Positions 52,963 through 62,243 of a DNA stretch of 64,000 bases are shown here, piece after piece. Below the pieces are notes generated by a model. That model saw only the letters and a program-made list of their open reading frames with translations, made no database searches and had not been told where the DNA came from. A program made the translations under genes and the position numbers. The DNA comes from Silvibacterium bohemicum (lineage in GTDB: Bacteria > Acidobacteriota > Terriglobia > Terriglobales > Acidobacteriaceae): contig NZ_LBHJ01000012.1 of the NCBI RefSeq assembly GCF_001006305.1, positions 594,231 to 658,230 of the forward strand. The letters are read 5' to 3'. Position 1 is the first letter of the stretch. Every line of letters begins with the position of its first letter.

Positions 52963-55900
52963 ATGATCCTCCCTTTCGTCCGGGAACTTCTCGCGGACCT
53001 GGAGAACTCACCTTCTTTTGAACAGGCACGAAGGCATCTCGCCCTTGCCCGTGGGCGTCGTCGTGTCTCTGGGCTGACTTCGACCGCTCGTTCACTCTAT
53101 ATCCCGCTCTTTGCGCGTGCTGCGAATGCCCCAATCGTCATCGTCGTTCCCGATAACAAGGCTGCCGATGCGCTGCAGGTTGCGCTTCGCGCCGGCTGCG
53201 ACCTGACCGGAGCGATTCCGCCGAATCGCGTCCTCAAGCTGCCGGCGCACGATGTGCTTCCCTTCGAAAACCTCTCGCCGCATCCAGAGATTCAGGAGAC
53301 TCGCGCCGCCACACTCTGGAAGATGGCGACCGGCGGTGCATCCATCGTGATCGCACCGGTAGAAGCGGCGGCGATGAAGCTTTTTCCCGCGCCGTTTTAT
53401 GCGGGTCTGGCGCAGGTGCTGCGCCGCGGCGAGGAAGTGGACGTCGAGACCCTGCTCGCTCACCTGGCCAGCGTGGGATACACACCCATGGACATCGTCG
53501 AGATGCCCGGCCAGTACACGCGGCGCGGAGGCATCCTCGACATCTACTCGCCTGAGGCCGACCGTCCGGTGCGCTTCGAATTTTTCGGTGACGAGATCGA
53601 GACCATCAAGAAATTCGATCCCGAAACGCAGCGCTCGGCCGCCCCGCTCGACGAAGCCCTGCTGCTTCCACTCACCGAGACGCCGGTGACCGAGCGGCTG
53701 CTGGCCGCGGTCCACACGCGCCTGAGTGGAGCACGCGTGGAATCGGGCGGCGATCCGGAACTCGTCGAGCAGGCGGTTGCAGCCGGCGGCGTTTCGGTCT
53801 TTCCGGGATGGGAGTTCTTCGCCGGCGTCTCCGGCGCATCGAGCTCGCTGATGGATCTGCTGCCGAAGAGCCTGCTGTTCGTAGATGAGCCGTCGATGGT
53901 CAAAAACCAGCTCGACCGCTGGTGGAACAAGATCGAGCAGCGCCATGAGCGCGCCAGCATCGGCTCGCTGATTCTTCCGCAGGATATTTATGTGAGGCCC
54001 GAGGTGCTTGCAACGCAGATGGCCTCGCATCCGGGACTCGAGCTCGATCAGCTGGGCGCTATCGACGTGCTGGACGAGGACAATACGCTGGGAGAAGTCG
54101 CGTTCCACTCTCGTCCGACTCTGCGCTTCCACGGATCGATCCCGGCATTCATCGAGCAGGTGCGGCAACTCGTGCAGCAGGAGACCCGTACGCTGCTCGT
54201 TGCGCCCAACCAGGGCGAGGTCGAGCGCCTGGCCAATCTGCTGCGCGAGTACGAGCTGCCCTACCGGCTGGGCAGCCGCAACCAGCACGCGGGCAGCGAG
54301 AACGTCTACGACGAGTCCAGCTATCTGGCCGGCAACTACCGCACGCCGATCATCGTGCGCAGCAGCCTCGCCTATGGCGTGAGCATGCCCGATGCGAACA
54401 TCATGATCTTCGGCGCCAACGATTTTTCGGACGATGCGGACGTTACTGCGCGCGTCGCGCCCAGGAAATCGAAGACCGCGGCGTTCGTCTCCGATTTTCG
54501 CGATCTTACTGTCGGCGATTATGTGGTTCACGTCGAGCACGGCATTTCGCAATATCAGGGGCTGCGTGAGATCGTGCAGGACGGCGTCGCGATCGAGTTC
54601 ATGATCCTCGAATTCGCCGAGGGAGCACGGCTTTATGTGCCCCTCACGCGGCTCGATCTCATCCAGAAGTATCGATCGACCGATGCCGGACCGGCGCCGA
54701 TTCTCAATCGCCTCGGATCGCAGCAGTGGGCCAAGACCAAGGCCCGCGTGCGCAAGGCCATGGCCGACATGGCCGACGAGCTGCTCAAGCTCTACGCGCA
54801 GCGCAAGGCCGCGCAGGGCAACGCCTTCTCGCCCGACAACGAATTCCAGCGCGAATTCGAAGACGCCTTCGACTACAACGAGACCGATGATCAGCTCTCC
54901 GCCATCAACGACATCAAGCGCGACATGGAATCGACCATGCCTATGGACCGCCTGCTGTGTGGCGATGTGGGCTACGGCAAGACGGAAGTAGCCATGCGCG
55001 CGGCGTTCAAAGCCGTGCAGGACGGCAAGCAGGTCGCGGTGCTCACGCCAACGACGGTGCTCTGCTTCCAGCACTTCGAGACATTTAAGAGGCGCTTCAA
55101 AATGTTCCCCATCAACGTCGAGATGATCTCGCGCTTCCGCTCCGCGAAGGAACAGAAGGCCATTCTCGAGCAGGTGGAAGCAGGCAAGGTCGACATCCTT
55201 ATCGGTACGCATCGTGTGCTTTCGAAGGACATCAAGTTTCAGGATCTCGGCTTGCTGATCGTCGACGAGGAGCAGCGCTTCGGCGTGCGCCACAAAGAGC
55301 GCCTGAAGCAGATGCGCAGCGCGATCGATGTGTTGGCCATGAGTGCCACGCCTATTCCGCGGACGCTGCACATGTCTCTGGTGGGCCTGCGCGACATGAG
55401 CGTGATCGAGACGCCGCCCAAGGACCGCATGGCCATCCAGACCATCGTGGCCAAGTTCGACGAGAAGCTGATCCGTTCGGCGGTCGAGGTCGAGCTGGAG
55501 CGCGGCGGGCAGATCTACTTCGTCCACAATCGCGTGGAGACGATCTATGAACTCGCGGCAAAGATTCACGAGCTGGTTCCGGCTGCGCGCGTGATCGTGG
55601 GACACGGGCAGATGGGCGAGACCGAACTCGAGAGGGTCATGCTGGCCTTCATGAACGGGGAGTACGACGTTCTCGTAGCCACCACCATCATCGAGAACGG
55701 ACTCGACATTCCACTCGCCAACACTATCATCATCAACCGCGCCGATCGCCATGGACTCAGTGAGCTCTACCAGCTGCGCGGCCGCGTGGGACGCTCGAAT
55801 CGACGCGCCTATGCTTATCTGCTGATTCCACCGAAGCAGGAGCTTACCGAAATCGCGCGCCGCCGCCTCGCTGCGCTCAAAGAGTTTTCCGATCTCGGCG

Positions 55901-56517
55901 CAGGCTTCAAAATCGCAGCTCTCGATCTCGAACTGCGCGGCGCCGGCAACATGCTGGGCGGCGAGCAGAGCGGACACATCGAGGCCGTGGGCTTCGAGCT
56001 TTACACCTCCATGCTGGAAGAGGCGGTCGGCAAGCTGAAAGGCGAAGAGCGCGCCGAGCATGCGACGACACAACTCAGCCTCGGCATCGGACTGCGCATC
56101 GACGAAAGCTACATCGCCGAAGAGAACCAGCGGCTGCGCATGTACAAGCTGATTGCCGGCGTCCAGACCGAGGGCGCGCTCGCCGATGTGCGCGCCGAGC
56201 TCGAAGATCGTTACGGACCGATTCCCGACAGCGTGCGCCATCTGCTCGACGCTTCGCAGCTGCGTATCGATTGCGAGAAGATCGGCGTGGCGCAGATCGA
56301 CCGCAAGAAGGACCAGCTTCACATCAAATTCACCGAGAATGCCAGCATCGACCCCGGCCGCCTGATGAAGCTGGTTGCCAAGGCCGCCAAGCGCGGCGCA
56401 CAGTTTACTCCGCAGGGAGTGCTCAAATATCCGCTCGCCGGGATGAAGCCCGACGATGTGCTCATCGAGATTCGAATACTGCTCGAGCAGCTCGCTCTCA
56501 CCGCCGTTCCTGCATAG
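52963..56517 (+). CDS. mfd: Transcription-repair coupling factor
   Basis: 1184 residues, full length. UvrB-homology N-terminal part (about 1-330), RNA-polymerase-interacting (CarD-like) domain (about 500-580, VGDYVVHVEHGISQYQG), translocase with Walker A LCGDVGYGKTEVAMRAAF (about residue 665), Walker B IVDEEQRFGVRHKERLK, TATTIIENGLDIP-like VATTIIENGLDIP, TRG region GAGNMLGGEQSGHI, and the C-terminal UvrA-masking domain. It removes RNA polymerase stalled at lesions and recruits UvrA. Monocistronic, DUF885 gene follows after 38 bp. Confidence 0.96.
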   Translation: MILPFVRELLADLENSPSFEQARRHLALARGRRRVSGLTSTARSLYIPLFARAANAPIVIVVPDNKAADALQVALRAGCDLTGAIPPNRVLKLPAHDVLPFENLSPHPEIQETRAATLWKMATGGASIVIAPVEAAAMKLFPAPFYAGLAQVLRRGEEVDVETLLAHLASVGYTPMDIVEMPGQYTRRGGILDIYSPEADRPVRFEFFGDEIETIKKFDPETQRSAAPLDEALLLPLTETPVTERLLAAVHTRLSGARVESGGDPELVEQAVAAGGVSVFPGWEFFAGVSGASSSLMDLLPKSLLFVDEPSMVKNQLDRWWNKIEQRHERASIGSLILPQDIYVRPEVLATQMASHPGLELDQLGAIDVLDEDNTLGEVAFHSRPTLRFHGSIPAFIEQVRQLVQQETRTLLVAPNQGEVERLANLLREYELPYRLGSRNQHAGSENVYDESSYLAGNYRTPIIVRSSLAYGVSMPDANIMIFGANDFSDDADVTARVAPRKSKTAAFVSDFRDLTVGDYVVHVEHGISQYQGLREIVQDGVAIEFMILEFAEGARLYVPLTRLDLIQKYRSTDAGPAPILNRLGSQQWAKTKARVRKAMADMADELLKLYAQRKAAQGNAFSPDNEFQREFEDAFDYNETDDQLSAINDIKRDMESTMPMDRLLCGDVGYGKTEVAMRAAFKAVQDGKQVAVLTPTTVLCFQHFETFKRRFKMFPINVEMISRFRSAKEQKAILEQVEAGKVDILIGTHRVLSKDIKFQDLGLLIVDEEQRFGVRHKERLKQMRSAIDVLAMSATPIPRTLHMSLVGLRDMSVIETPPKDRMAIQTIVAKFDEKLIRSAVEVELERGGQIYFVHNRVETIYELAAKIHELVPAARVIVGHGQMGETELERVMLAFMNGEYDVLVATTIIENGLDIPLANTIIINRADRHGLSELYQLRGRVGRSNRRAYAYLLIPPKQELTEIARRRLAALKEFSDLGAGFKIAALDLELRGAGNMLGGEQSGHIEAVGFELYTSMLEEAVGKLKGEERAEHATTQLSLGIGLRIDESYIAEENQRLRMYKLIAGVQTEGALADVRAELEDRYGPIPDSVRHLLDASQLRIDCEKIGVAQIDRKKDQLHIKFTENASIDPGRLMKLVAKAAKRGAQFTPQGVLKYPLAGMKPDDVLIEIRILLEQLALTAVPA

Positions 56518-56555
56518 TTGTCACCGCATCTGTTACAGATTTTCTGCGAGGCGCG

Positions 56556-58310
56556 ATGAACCTTCGATTAATTACTCCTCTTCTTCTTGGAGGCATGATG
56601 ACTGCCACTCCCCTGCTGCACGCGCAAGATGCTGCCGTCAGTTTCCGCAGCCTCGCCGACCAGTATTTTGAGCAGGTGACCTTCAAGTTTGCGCCCACCT
56701 TCGGAACCATGGCGGGACTGCACCAGTACGACAGCCAGCTGGAGAATTACAGCCGGGCCAGCATTGAACAGGAGGCCTCGGCGCTGCACAGCTTCGAGGC
56801 GAAGTTCGACGCTGTACCCGCAGGGCAGCTGGATCTGAGCACGCAGGGCGATCTGGCGATGGTGCGCAACAACATCCGCGGCAATCTGCTTGCGCTTGAA
56901 ACCATTCGCGCATGGGAGAAGAATCCCGACAACTATTCGAGCGGCATCACGAACAGCGCCTTCGTCCTGATGGAACGAAAGTTCGCCTCGCCTGACGAGC
57001 GGCTGCGCTCGTTAATCGCGCGCGAGAAGCTGATGCCGGCGGTGTTTGACGAGGCGCGGAAGAATCTGAAGAATCCGCCAAAGATCTATACGGAGATTGC
57101 GCTGGAGCAATTGCCGGGCCTGATCAGCTTCTTCCAGCATGACGTGCCTGAGGCCTTTGCGGATGCCAAGGATCAGGCCACGATCACGGAGTTCCACAAG
57201 ACGAACGCCGCAGTGATTGCCGCTCTGCAGAGCTACGAGCAGTGGATCAAGACGGATCTGCTTCCGCGTTCGAATGGAGATTTCAGGATCGGCGCGGAGA
57301 CGTTCTCGAAGAAGCTGCAATACGACGAAATGGTGGACACCCCGCTCGACAAGCTATTGATCATCGCTTACGCCGATCTGCACAAGAACCAAGCGGAATT
57401 CCAGCGCATTGCGCACGAGGTCGATGCAGCGAAGACGCCGAAGGAGGTTCTGGCCGAACTGGCGACGATTCATCCCGCCCCCGACAAACTGCTGCAGGCC
57501 TTTCATGACCGCTTCGACGGCGAGATTGGTTTCATCCGGTCGCATCACATCATCACCATCCCCTCCGAGGTGCAGCCGACGCTTGAGGAGACGCCGCCTT
57601 TCATGCGGGCGACGACCCAGGCGTCGATGGATCCTCCGGGACCGTTCGAGACGCACTCGACGACGGCTTATTTCAACGTCACGCTGCCGGAGAAGGACTG
57701 GTCGCCGCAGCATGTCGCCGAGCACATGGCAGCATTTAACGTCGGCACCATTGTAAGCACGTCTGTGCACGAGGCCTATCCAGGCCATTACGTGCAGTTC
57801 CTGTGGGTCAATCACACCGACCTGAGCAAGGTGCGCAAGCTGGTCACATCGAACACGAACGTGGAGGGCTGGGCCCACTACTGCGAGCAGATGATGCTGG
57901 ACGAAGGCTATGCGCAGCCGGGGACAGGCGCGACGGATGAGCGCGAGTCAAACCTCATTCGGCTGGGGCAGCTGCAGGACGCGCTGCTGCGCGACGCGCG
58001 GTTCATCGTCGGCATCAAGATGCACACCGGGCAGATGTCGCTGGACCAGGCGATCGAATTTTTCGTCTCCGATGGCTATCAGTCCCGCTCGATCGGCGAT
58101 GTCGAGACCAAGCGTGGAACCTCGGACCCGACGTATCTGTACTACACGCTGGGCAAGCTGCAGATCATGAAGTTACGCGCCGATATGCAGGAAAAAGAGG
58201 GTGCGGCGTTCTCGCTGCAGAAATTTCACGACGACTTCATGCGCCAGGGCGGGGCTCCGATCAAAATCGTTCGTAGGGCAATGCTCGGCGACGATTCGCC
58301 CACCTTGTAA
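56556..58310 (+). CDS. Secreted DUF885 zinc metallohydrolase
   Basis: 584 residues from the ATG at 56556 (GAGG nearby); an in-frame extension runs into mfd. Signal peptide (LRLITPLLLGGMMTATPLLHAQ), then the DUF885 fold. Zinc-binding signature HEAYPGHYVQFLW (about residue 404) and NVEGWAHYCEQMMLDEGY. Family members are annotated as carboxypeptidase-like; specificity is unknown. Periplasmic or extracellular. Gene spacing to mfd (38 bp) allows readthrough. Confidence 0.88.
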   Translation: MNLRLITPLLLGGMMTATPLLHAQDAAVSFRSLADQYFEQVTFKFAPTFGTMAGLHQYDSQLENYSRASIEQEASALHSFEAKFDAVPAGQLDLSTQGDLAMVRNNIRGNLLALETIRAWEKNPDNYSSGITNSAFVLMERKFASPDERLRSLIAREKLMPAVFDEARKNLKNPPKIYTEIALEQLPGLISFFQHDVPEAFADAKDQATITEFHKTNAAVIAALQSYEQWIKTDLLPRSNGDFRIGAETFSKKLQYDEMVDTPLDKLLIIAYADLHKNQAEFQRIAHEVDAAKTPKEVLAELATIHPAPDKLLQAFHDRFDGEIGFIRSHHIITIPSEVQPTLEETPPFMRATTQASMDPPGPFETHSTTAYFNVTLPEKDWSPQHVAEHMAAFNVGTIVSTSVHEAYPGHYVQFLWVNHTDLSKVRKLVTSNTNVEGWAHYCEQMMLDEGYAQPGTGATDERESNLIRLGQLQDALLRDARFIVGIKMHTGQMSLDQAIEFFVSDGYQSRSIGDVETKRGTSDPTYLYYTLGKLQIMKLRADMQEKEGAAFSLQKFHDDFMRQGGAPIKIVRRAMLGDDSPTL

Positions 58311-58427
58311 ACTGCATCTCAAGGCCGGCGGGCGATTGCATTTCCCGTCTTTGCCTGAAGCGAATCGTCTGTCAAACTTGATCCGGATGGTTGTTTTCTG
58401 CCGATCCTAACCCCCTAAAGGACCTTG

Positions 58428-59303
58428 ATGAAAACGAAAGTACGCAAAGCAGTCTTTCCCGCAGCAGGTTTCGGCACGCGTTTTTTGCCCGCGACCAAGG
58501 TGATCCCCAAGGAAATGCTGGCTGTCGTCGACAAGCCCATCATTCAGTACGGCGTTGAAGAAGCGCTGGCCGCTGGCTGCGATCACATCATCATCATCAT
58601 CGCGCGTGGCAAAACGTCGATCGAGGATCACTTCGATGTCAGCTTCGAGCTGGAAGCATCGCTCGAGAAGCGCGGCAAGAAAGAGCTGCTCGAAATCTCG
58701 CGCGGCGTCTCGAACATGGCGCAGATCTCGTATGTGCGCCAGAAGGAAGCAAAAGGTCTCGGCCACGCGGTCCTCATGGCCAAGGACCTGGTAGGCGACG
58801 AGCCCTTCGCCGTGATCCTGCCCGACGACGTGATCGATGGACCTACGCCTTGCCTGAAGCAGATGATCGACGTCTTCGACAAGATGCAGAGCTCAATCCT
58901 CGCCACCATGGAAGTGGACGGCCCCGGCATTTCGGCCTACGGAGTGATGGACGGCAAAGCGCTGCCCGACAATCCGCGCATCATCGAAGCAAAGGGCATG
59001 GTTGAAAAGCCAAAGCTTGAAGACGCACCGTCGAAGAACGCCATCATCGGCCGCTACGTTCTTACCCCTGCGATTTTTGAATTGCTGGAGAAGATCGAGC
59101 CCGGCGCCGGCGGTGAGCTGCAGCTGACAGACGGGATCAAGGGGCTGCTCAAAACAGAGAAAGTCTACGGTTACAATTTCGAGGGAACTCGTCACGATGC
59201 TGGTGACAAATTAGGAATGCTGATGGCGACGGTTGATTTCGCTCTGAAGCGCAAGGACCTTGGCCCGGCCTTTCGCGAATACCTGAAGTCACTTTCTCTC
59301 TAG
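58428..59303 (+). CDS. galU: UTP-glucose-1-phosphate uridylyltransferase
   Basis: 291 residues from the ATG at 58428 with AAAGGA upstream. Makes UDP-glucose. Motifs: KAVFPAAGFGTRFLPATKVI, PKEMLAVVDKPIIQYGVEEA, FAVILPDDVI, MVEKPKLEDAPSKNAIIGRY, GGELQLTDGI and GTRHDAGDKLGML. Complete. Serves cell-surface polysaccharide and osmolyte synthesis. Followed by a bidirectional hairpin. Confidence 0.96.
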   Translation: MKTKVRKAVFPAAGFGTRFLPATKVIPKEMLAVVDKPIIQYGVEEALAAGCDHIIIIIARGKTSIEDHFDVSFELEASLEKRGKKELLEISRGVSNMAQISYVRQKEAKGLGHAVLMAKDLVGDEPFAVILPDDVIDGPTPCLKQMIDVFDKMQSSILATMEVDGPGISAYGVMDGKALPDNPRIIEAKGMVEKPKLEDAPSKNAIIGRYVLTPAIFELLEKIEPGAGGELQLTDGIKGLLKTEKVYGYNFEGTRHDAGDKLGMLMATVDFALKRKDLGPAFREYLKSLSL

Positions 59304-59311
59304 TTCACAAA

Positions 59312-59340
59312 GCCCCGCGTCTGAGATCCGGATGTGGGGC
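59312..59340 (+). terminator. Bidirectional terminator hairpin after galU
   Basis: 12 consecutive pairs (three wobbles) between GCCCCGCGTCTG and CCGGATGTGGGGC with a short loop, lying between two convergent genes. Confidence 0.6.
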
Positions 59341-59355
59341 GTCCATTCGTTTCCA

Positions 59356-59910
59356 TCACTTCCATTTGATATTGCAGCCCAGGCTCGGCTTCTGCTCTGC
59401 ATCGATCGGCTGTCCTGCGATCAATGCATCGAGAGCCGCACGCAGGTCTTTCCCTGTCACCGGAATTCCGTTTCCCGGCCGGCTGTCGTCGAACTGCCCG
59501 CGATAAACCAGCTTGAGTGCCGGGTCGAAGAGAAAGAAGTCGGGTGTGCAGACCGCATGGAAAGCGCGCGCCACATCCTGCGTCTCATCGTAGAGATAAC
59601 TGAAGGTCAGTCCCAACTCTTTGGCCTGGAGCGCAAGTTTTTCGGGCGAATCCTCGGGATAGGCTGCAGCGTCGTTGCTGCTGATCGCAGCAAATCCCAC
59701 GCCCTTGCCGGCGTAATCGTTGCCGAGCTGCGCTAGCCCCTTCTCCAGATGCTTCACGAAAGGGCAGTGGCGGCAGAGAAACATCACCAGCAGGCCCTTG
59801 GTGCCCGCAACATCCAGGGTGATCGTCTCTTTTCCCGTCGCAACATCGGGCAATGCAAAAATCGGCGCCGCCGTGCCCAGTTTCAACATCGATGATTCGG
59901 TGCGAGCCAT
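59356..59910 (-). CDS. Thioredoxin-fold peroxiredoxin-like protein
   Basis: 184 residues, ATG with AAAGGA 7 nt upstream. No signal peptide. AhpC/TSA-Redoxin type fold: APIFALPDVATGKETITLD, then active-site LLVMFLCRHCPFVKHLEKG (CRHC) and HAVCTPDFFLFDP with the cis-Pro. Cytosolic reductase or peroxiredoxin-like protein. 33 bp after ruvB on the same strand. Confidence 0.83.
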   Translation of the reverse strand: MARTESSMLKLGTAAPIFALPDVATGKETITLDVAGTKGLLVMFLCRHCPFVKHLEKGLAQLGNDYAGKGVGFAAISSNDAAAYPEDSPEKLALQAKELGLTFSYLYDETQDVARAFHAVCTPDFFLFDPALKLVYRGQFDDSRPGNGIPVTGKDLRAALDALIAGQPIDAEQKPSLGCNIKWK

Positions 59911-59943
59911 GGAAAAATCCTTTCACGCGGTTGGATGCGGAAT

Positions 59944-60978
59944 TTAGAACAGAGGCGTCTGCTTGCGCGGAAGCGGCAGGCCGAAGTGTTCGTAGGCCAG
60001 CCTTGTTGCAACTCGGCCGCGCGGTGTGCGGTCCAAAAATCCATGCTGGATTAGAAACGGTTCATAGACCTCTTCAAGCGCGTCCTGCTCCTCGGCCAGC
60101 GTGGCCGCCAACGTGTTCAATCCCACCGGGCCGCCGTCGTATTTTTCGATGATGGTGAGCAGCAACCGCCGGTCAAGCTCGTCGAAGCCGTGCGCGTCCA
60201 CTTCAAGCATCTTCAATGCATACTCAGCTGTCTCGCGATCGATCTTCCCCGACCCGCGCACCTGGGCGTAGTCGCGCACCCGGCGCAGCAGCCGGTTGGC
60301 GATACGCGGTGTGCCCCGCGAGCGCATGGCAATCTCGGCCGCACCGTCCGTGTCGATGGGCACGCCCAATACCTCGGCCGAACGCTCGACCACGAAGCGC
60401 AGATCGTCGTCGGAGTAGAACTCCAGCCGCAGCAGAATGCCGAAGCGCGAGCGCAGGGGCGACGACAGCAGGCCTGGCCGCGTGGTGGCCGCGACGAAGG
60501 TGAAGGGCTTGATGTCCATCACGTGAGTGCGGGCCGCCGGTCCCTGCCCGATGATGATGTCCAGCTTGTAGTCCTCGAGCGCGGTGTAAAGCTTTTCTTC
60601 GAGGACCGGCTGCAGTCGATGTATTTCATCCAGAAAGAGCACCTGGCGATCGCGCAGGTTGGTGAGAATCGCCGTCAAATCGCCTTGAATCTGCAGCGCC
60701 GGGCCCGAGGTCTGCTGAAATCCCACATTCAGCTCGTTCGCAATGATCGTGGCCAGCGTGGTCTTGCCCAGTCCTGGAGGGCCGAAGAGCAGCACATGGT
60801 CCATGGCCTCGCCCCGCGAACGCGCGGCCTCGAGCGCGATGGACAGCTGCTCCTTCGCCTTCTCCTGTCCAATGAACTCGGCCAGACGCTTGGGGCGCAG
60901 CTTCAGCTCGAACGAGTTTTCATCCTCGGCGCGCGCGGCCGAAATCAGCCGCTCAGGATTGTCGCTATGCGATGGCAT
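59944..60978 (-). CDS. ruvB: Holliday junction branch-migration ATPase RuvB
   Basis: 344 residues. AAA+ motor: [18 protein letters not shown], Walker [19 protein letters not shown], Walker [12 protein letters not shown], sensor [20 protein letters not shown], arginine finger region [21 protein letters not shown]-terminal winged helix ([14 protein letters not shown]). No ruvA or ruvC here. Part of a minus-strand run fic-like, membrane protein, ruvB, thioredoxin-like. Confidence 0.96.
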   Translation of the reverse strand: MPSHSDNPERLISAARAEDENSFELKLRPKRLAEFIGQEKAKEQLSIALEAARSRGEAMDHVLLFGPPGLGKTTLATIIANELNVGFQQTSGPALQIQGDLTAILTNLRDRQVLFLDEIHRLQPVLEEKLYTALEDYKLDIIIGQGPAARTHVMDIKPFTFVAATTRPGLLSSPLRSRFGILLRLEFYSDDDLRFVVERSAEVLGVPIDTDGAAEIAMRSRGTPRIANRLLRRVRDYAQVRGSGKIDRETAEYALKMLEVDAHGFDELDRRLLLTIIEKYDGGPVGLNTLAATLAEEQDALEEVYEPFLIQHGFLDRTPRGRVATRLAYEHFGLPLPRKQTPLF

Positions 60979-61052
60979 TTCACTCGGAGTCTACCGGCTG
61001 CGGACGGGTGAAGCAATCGCGGCTCGCGTTCGATAGCGAGCGAGATGCGGCG

Positions 61053-62222
61053 TCACCGCGCAAGTATGGGCAGTCCGGCCACGCACAGTGCTGCCTGCGC
61101 CAGCAGCAGAGCGCCGGTGATCCACAAAAACCAGCGGCGATATTGCGACTCCAGCACATCGGCGAAGACGCCGCCCACAAAAGCCAGCAGGAAGGGCAGC
61201 GACCAGAGCCACATCTCGGTCTGGATGCCGGTGGTGATCATCAACAGGAGCAGTGCAGCCACGACGAGCGGCGCCGTGTTGCCGAAGTAGCGCGATCGCG
61301 GCATGGCGAGATAGAGCCCTAGCGCACCGGCCGAAGAGATGGCGATGCCGGCGTTCGTCAATGAGCCGAAGAAGGTCTTCGCCGGCTCCAGCGAGAAGCC
61401 GATTTTCGCCGCCTCGCTGCGGAAGACGTAGCTGAAGGCATCCGGGTGGAAGGCATACGAGGCAAACAGGATGAACATCGATCCCAGCACCCAGACGATC
61501 AGCAGCGTGGGAAGGTAGGCCCGCTTGCCCTCGGCGAGATAGGCCATGAAAATGACCGTCAGTGCGAGCGCCAGCGCAAATGCTGAGACATGGGCGGCGG
61601 CAGTGAATCCCAGCACTACCGTCAACAACACGATGCGCGGACGCCACTTCTTGCGCGGCCCCTGCATCGCATGCGACACGCCAATGGCTGTGTACACGGC
61701 GGCGAAGAGGCCGAAGGCTGCCCAGATCTCGTTGTTCGGATCGGTGGCCGCCGCAATGACCGGCGGCGCAAAGCAGTAGAGAGCGAGCGCGACGTAGCCT
61801 CCCGTATTGCCATAGAGCCGTCGAGTGACCCACCAAAGGCAAGCGCCGAGAGCCAGCGCCGCGAAAATAAATGGTATGCGCATCAGCACGCCGATAGAGC
61901 TGACCTCGTGCCGCATCTCCCAGGTCGAGGTGGATGCTGCCTGGCCGGCGAGAATGCGCTGCAGCGTCAGAGGCAATCCCGCTGCCCTGTAGGCCAGGGT
62001 GCCATCGTGGATGTTGCCGCAGCTGGTGAAGTACCCCGCCAGCGGCGAGGGCCTCTCCCACATCTCCCGGCCGCAGCGCGCGTACTGGTAATCGTCTTCG
62101 GAGAGCGTCCGATGCCATGCCACCCACAGGCATTGCGCTAGTAAAAGGCCGAGCAGGACGGCAGCGTACTGTTGCGGACGATTGAATCGAAATTTGCGGA
62201 TTCGGTGGGTCGAAGGAGGCAT
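61053..62222 (-). CDS. Polytopic membrane protein, GT-C-like
   Basis: 389 residues from the ATG at 62222. About 9-10 helices. First loop after helix 1 contains LSEDDYQYARCGREMW, an acidic EDD motif in the place where GT-C glycosyltransferases carry their catalytic acidic residues. Later loops include RRLYGNTGGYVALALYCFAP, as in the PMT/ArnT-like superfamily. It probably uses a lipid-linked sugar donor at the inner membrane, but family assignment is tentative. Stop lies 74 bp before ruvB. Confidence 0.65.
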   Translation of the reverse strand: MPPSTHRIRKFRFNRPQQYAAVLLGLLLAQCLWVAWHRTLSEDDYQYARCGREMWERPSPLAGYFTSCGNIHDGTLAYRAAGLPLTLQRILAGQAASTSTWEMRHEVSSIGVLMRIPFIFAALALGACLWWVTRRLYGNTGGYVALALYCFAPPVIAAATDPNNEIWAAFGLFAAVYTAIGVSHAMQGPRKKWRPRIVLLTVVLGFTAAAHVSAFALALALTVIFMAYLAEGKRAYLPTLLIVWVLGSMFILFASYAFHPDAFSYVFRSEAAKIGFSLEPAKTFFGSLTNAGIAISSAGALGLYLAMPRSRYFGNTAPLVVAALLLLMITTGIQTEMWLWSLPFLLAFVGGVFADVLESQYRRWFLWITGALLLAQAALCVAGLPILAR

Positions 62223-62243
62223 CGTTCTAGGCAAGTGTAACGT

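Noticed and set aside
53092-56322. Very long open frame (1076 codons) on the minus strand opposite mfd
   Set aside because: It is the antisense shadow of a fully conserved mfd gene in GC-rich DNA. The translation shows no family signature and no ribosome binding site.
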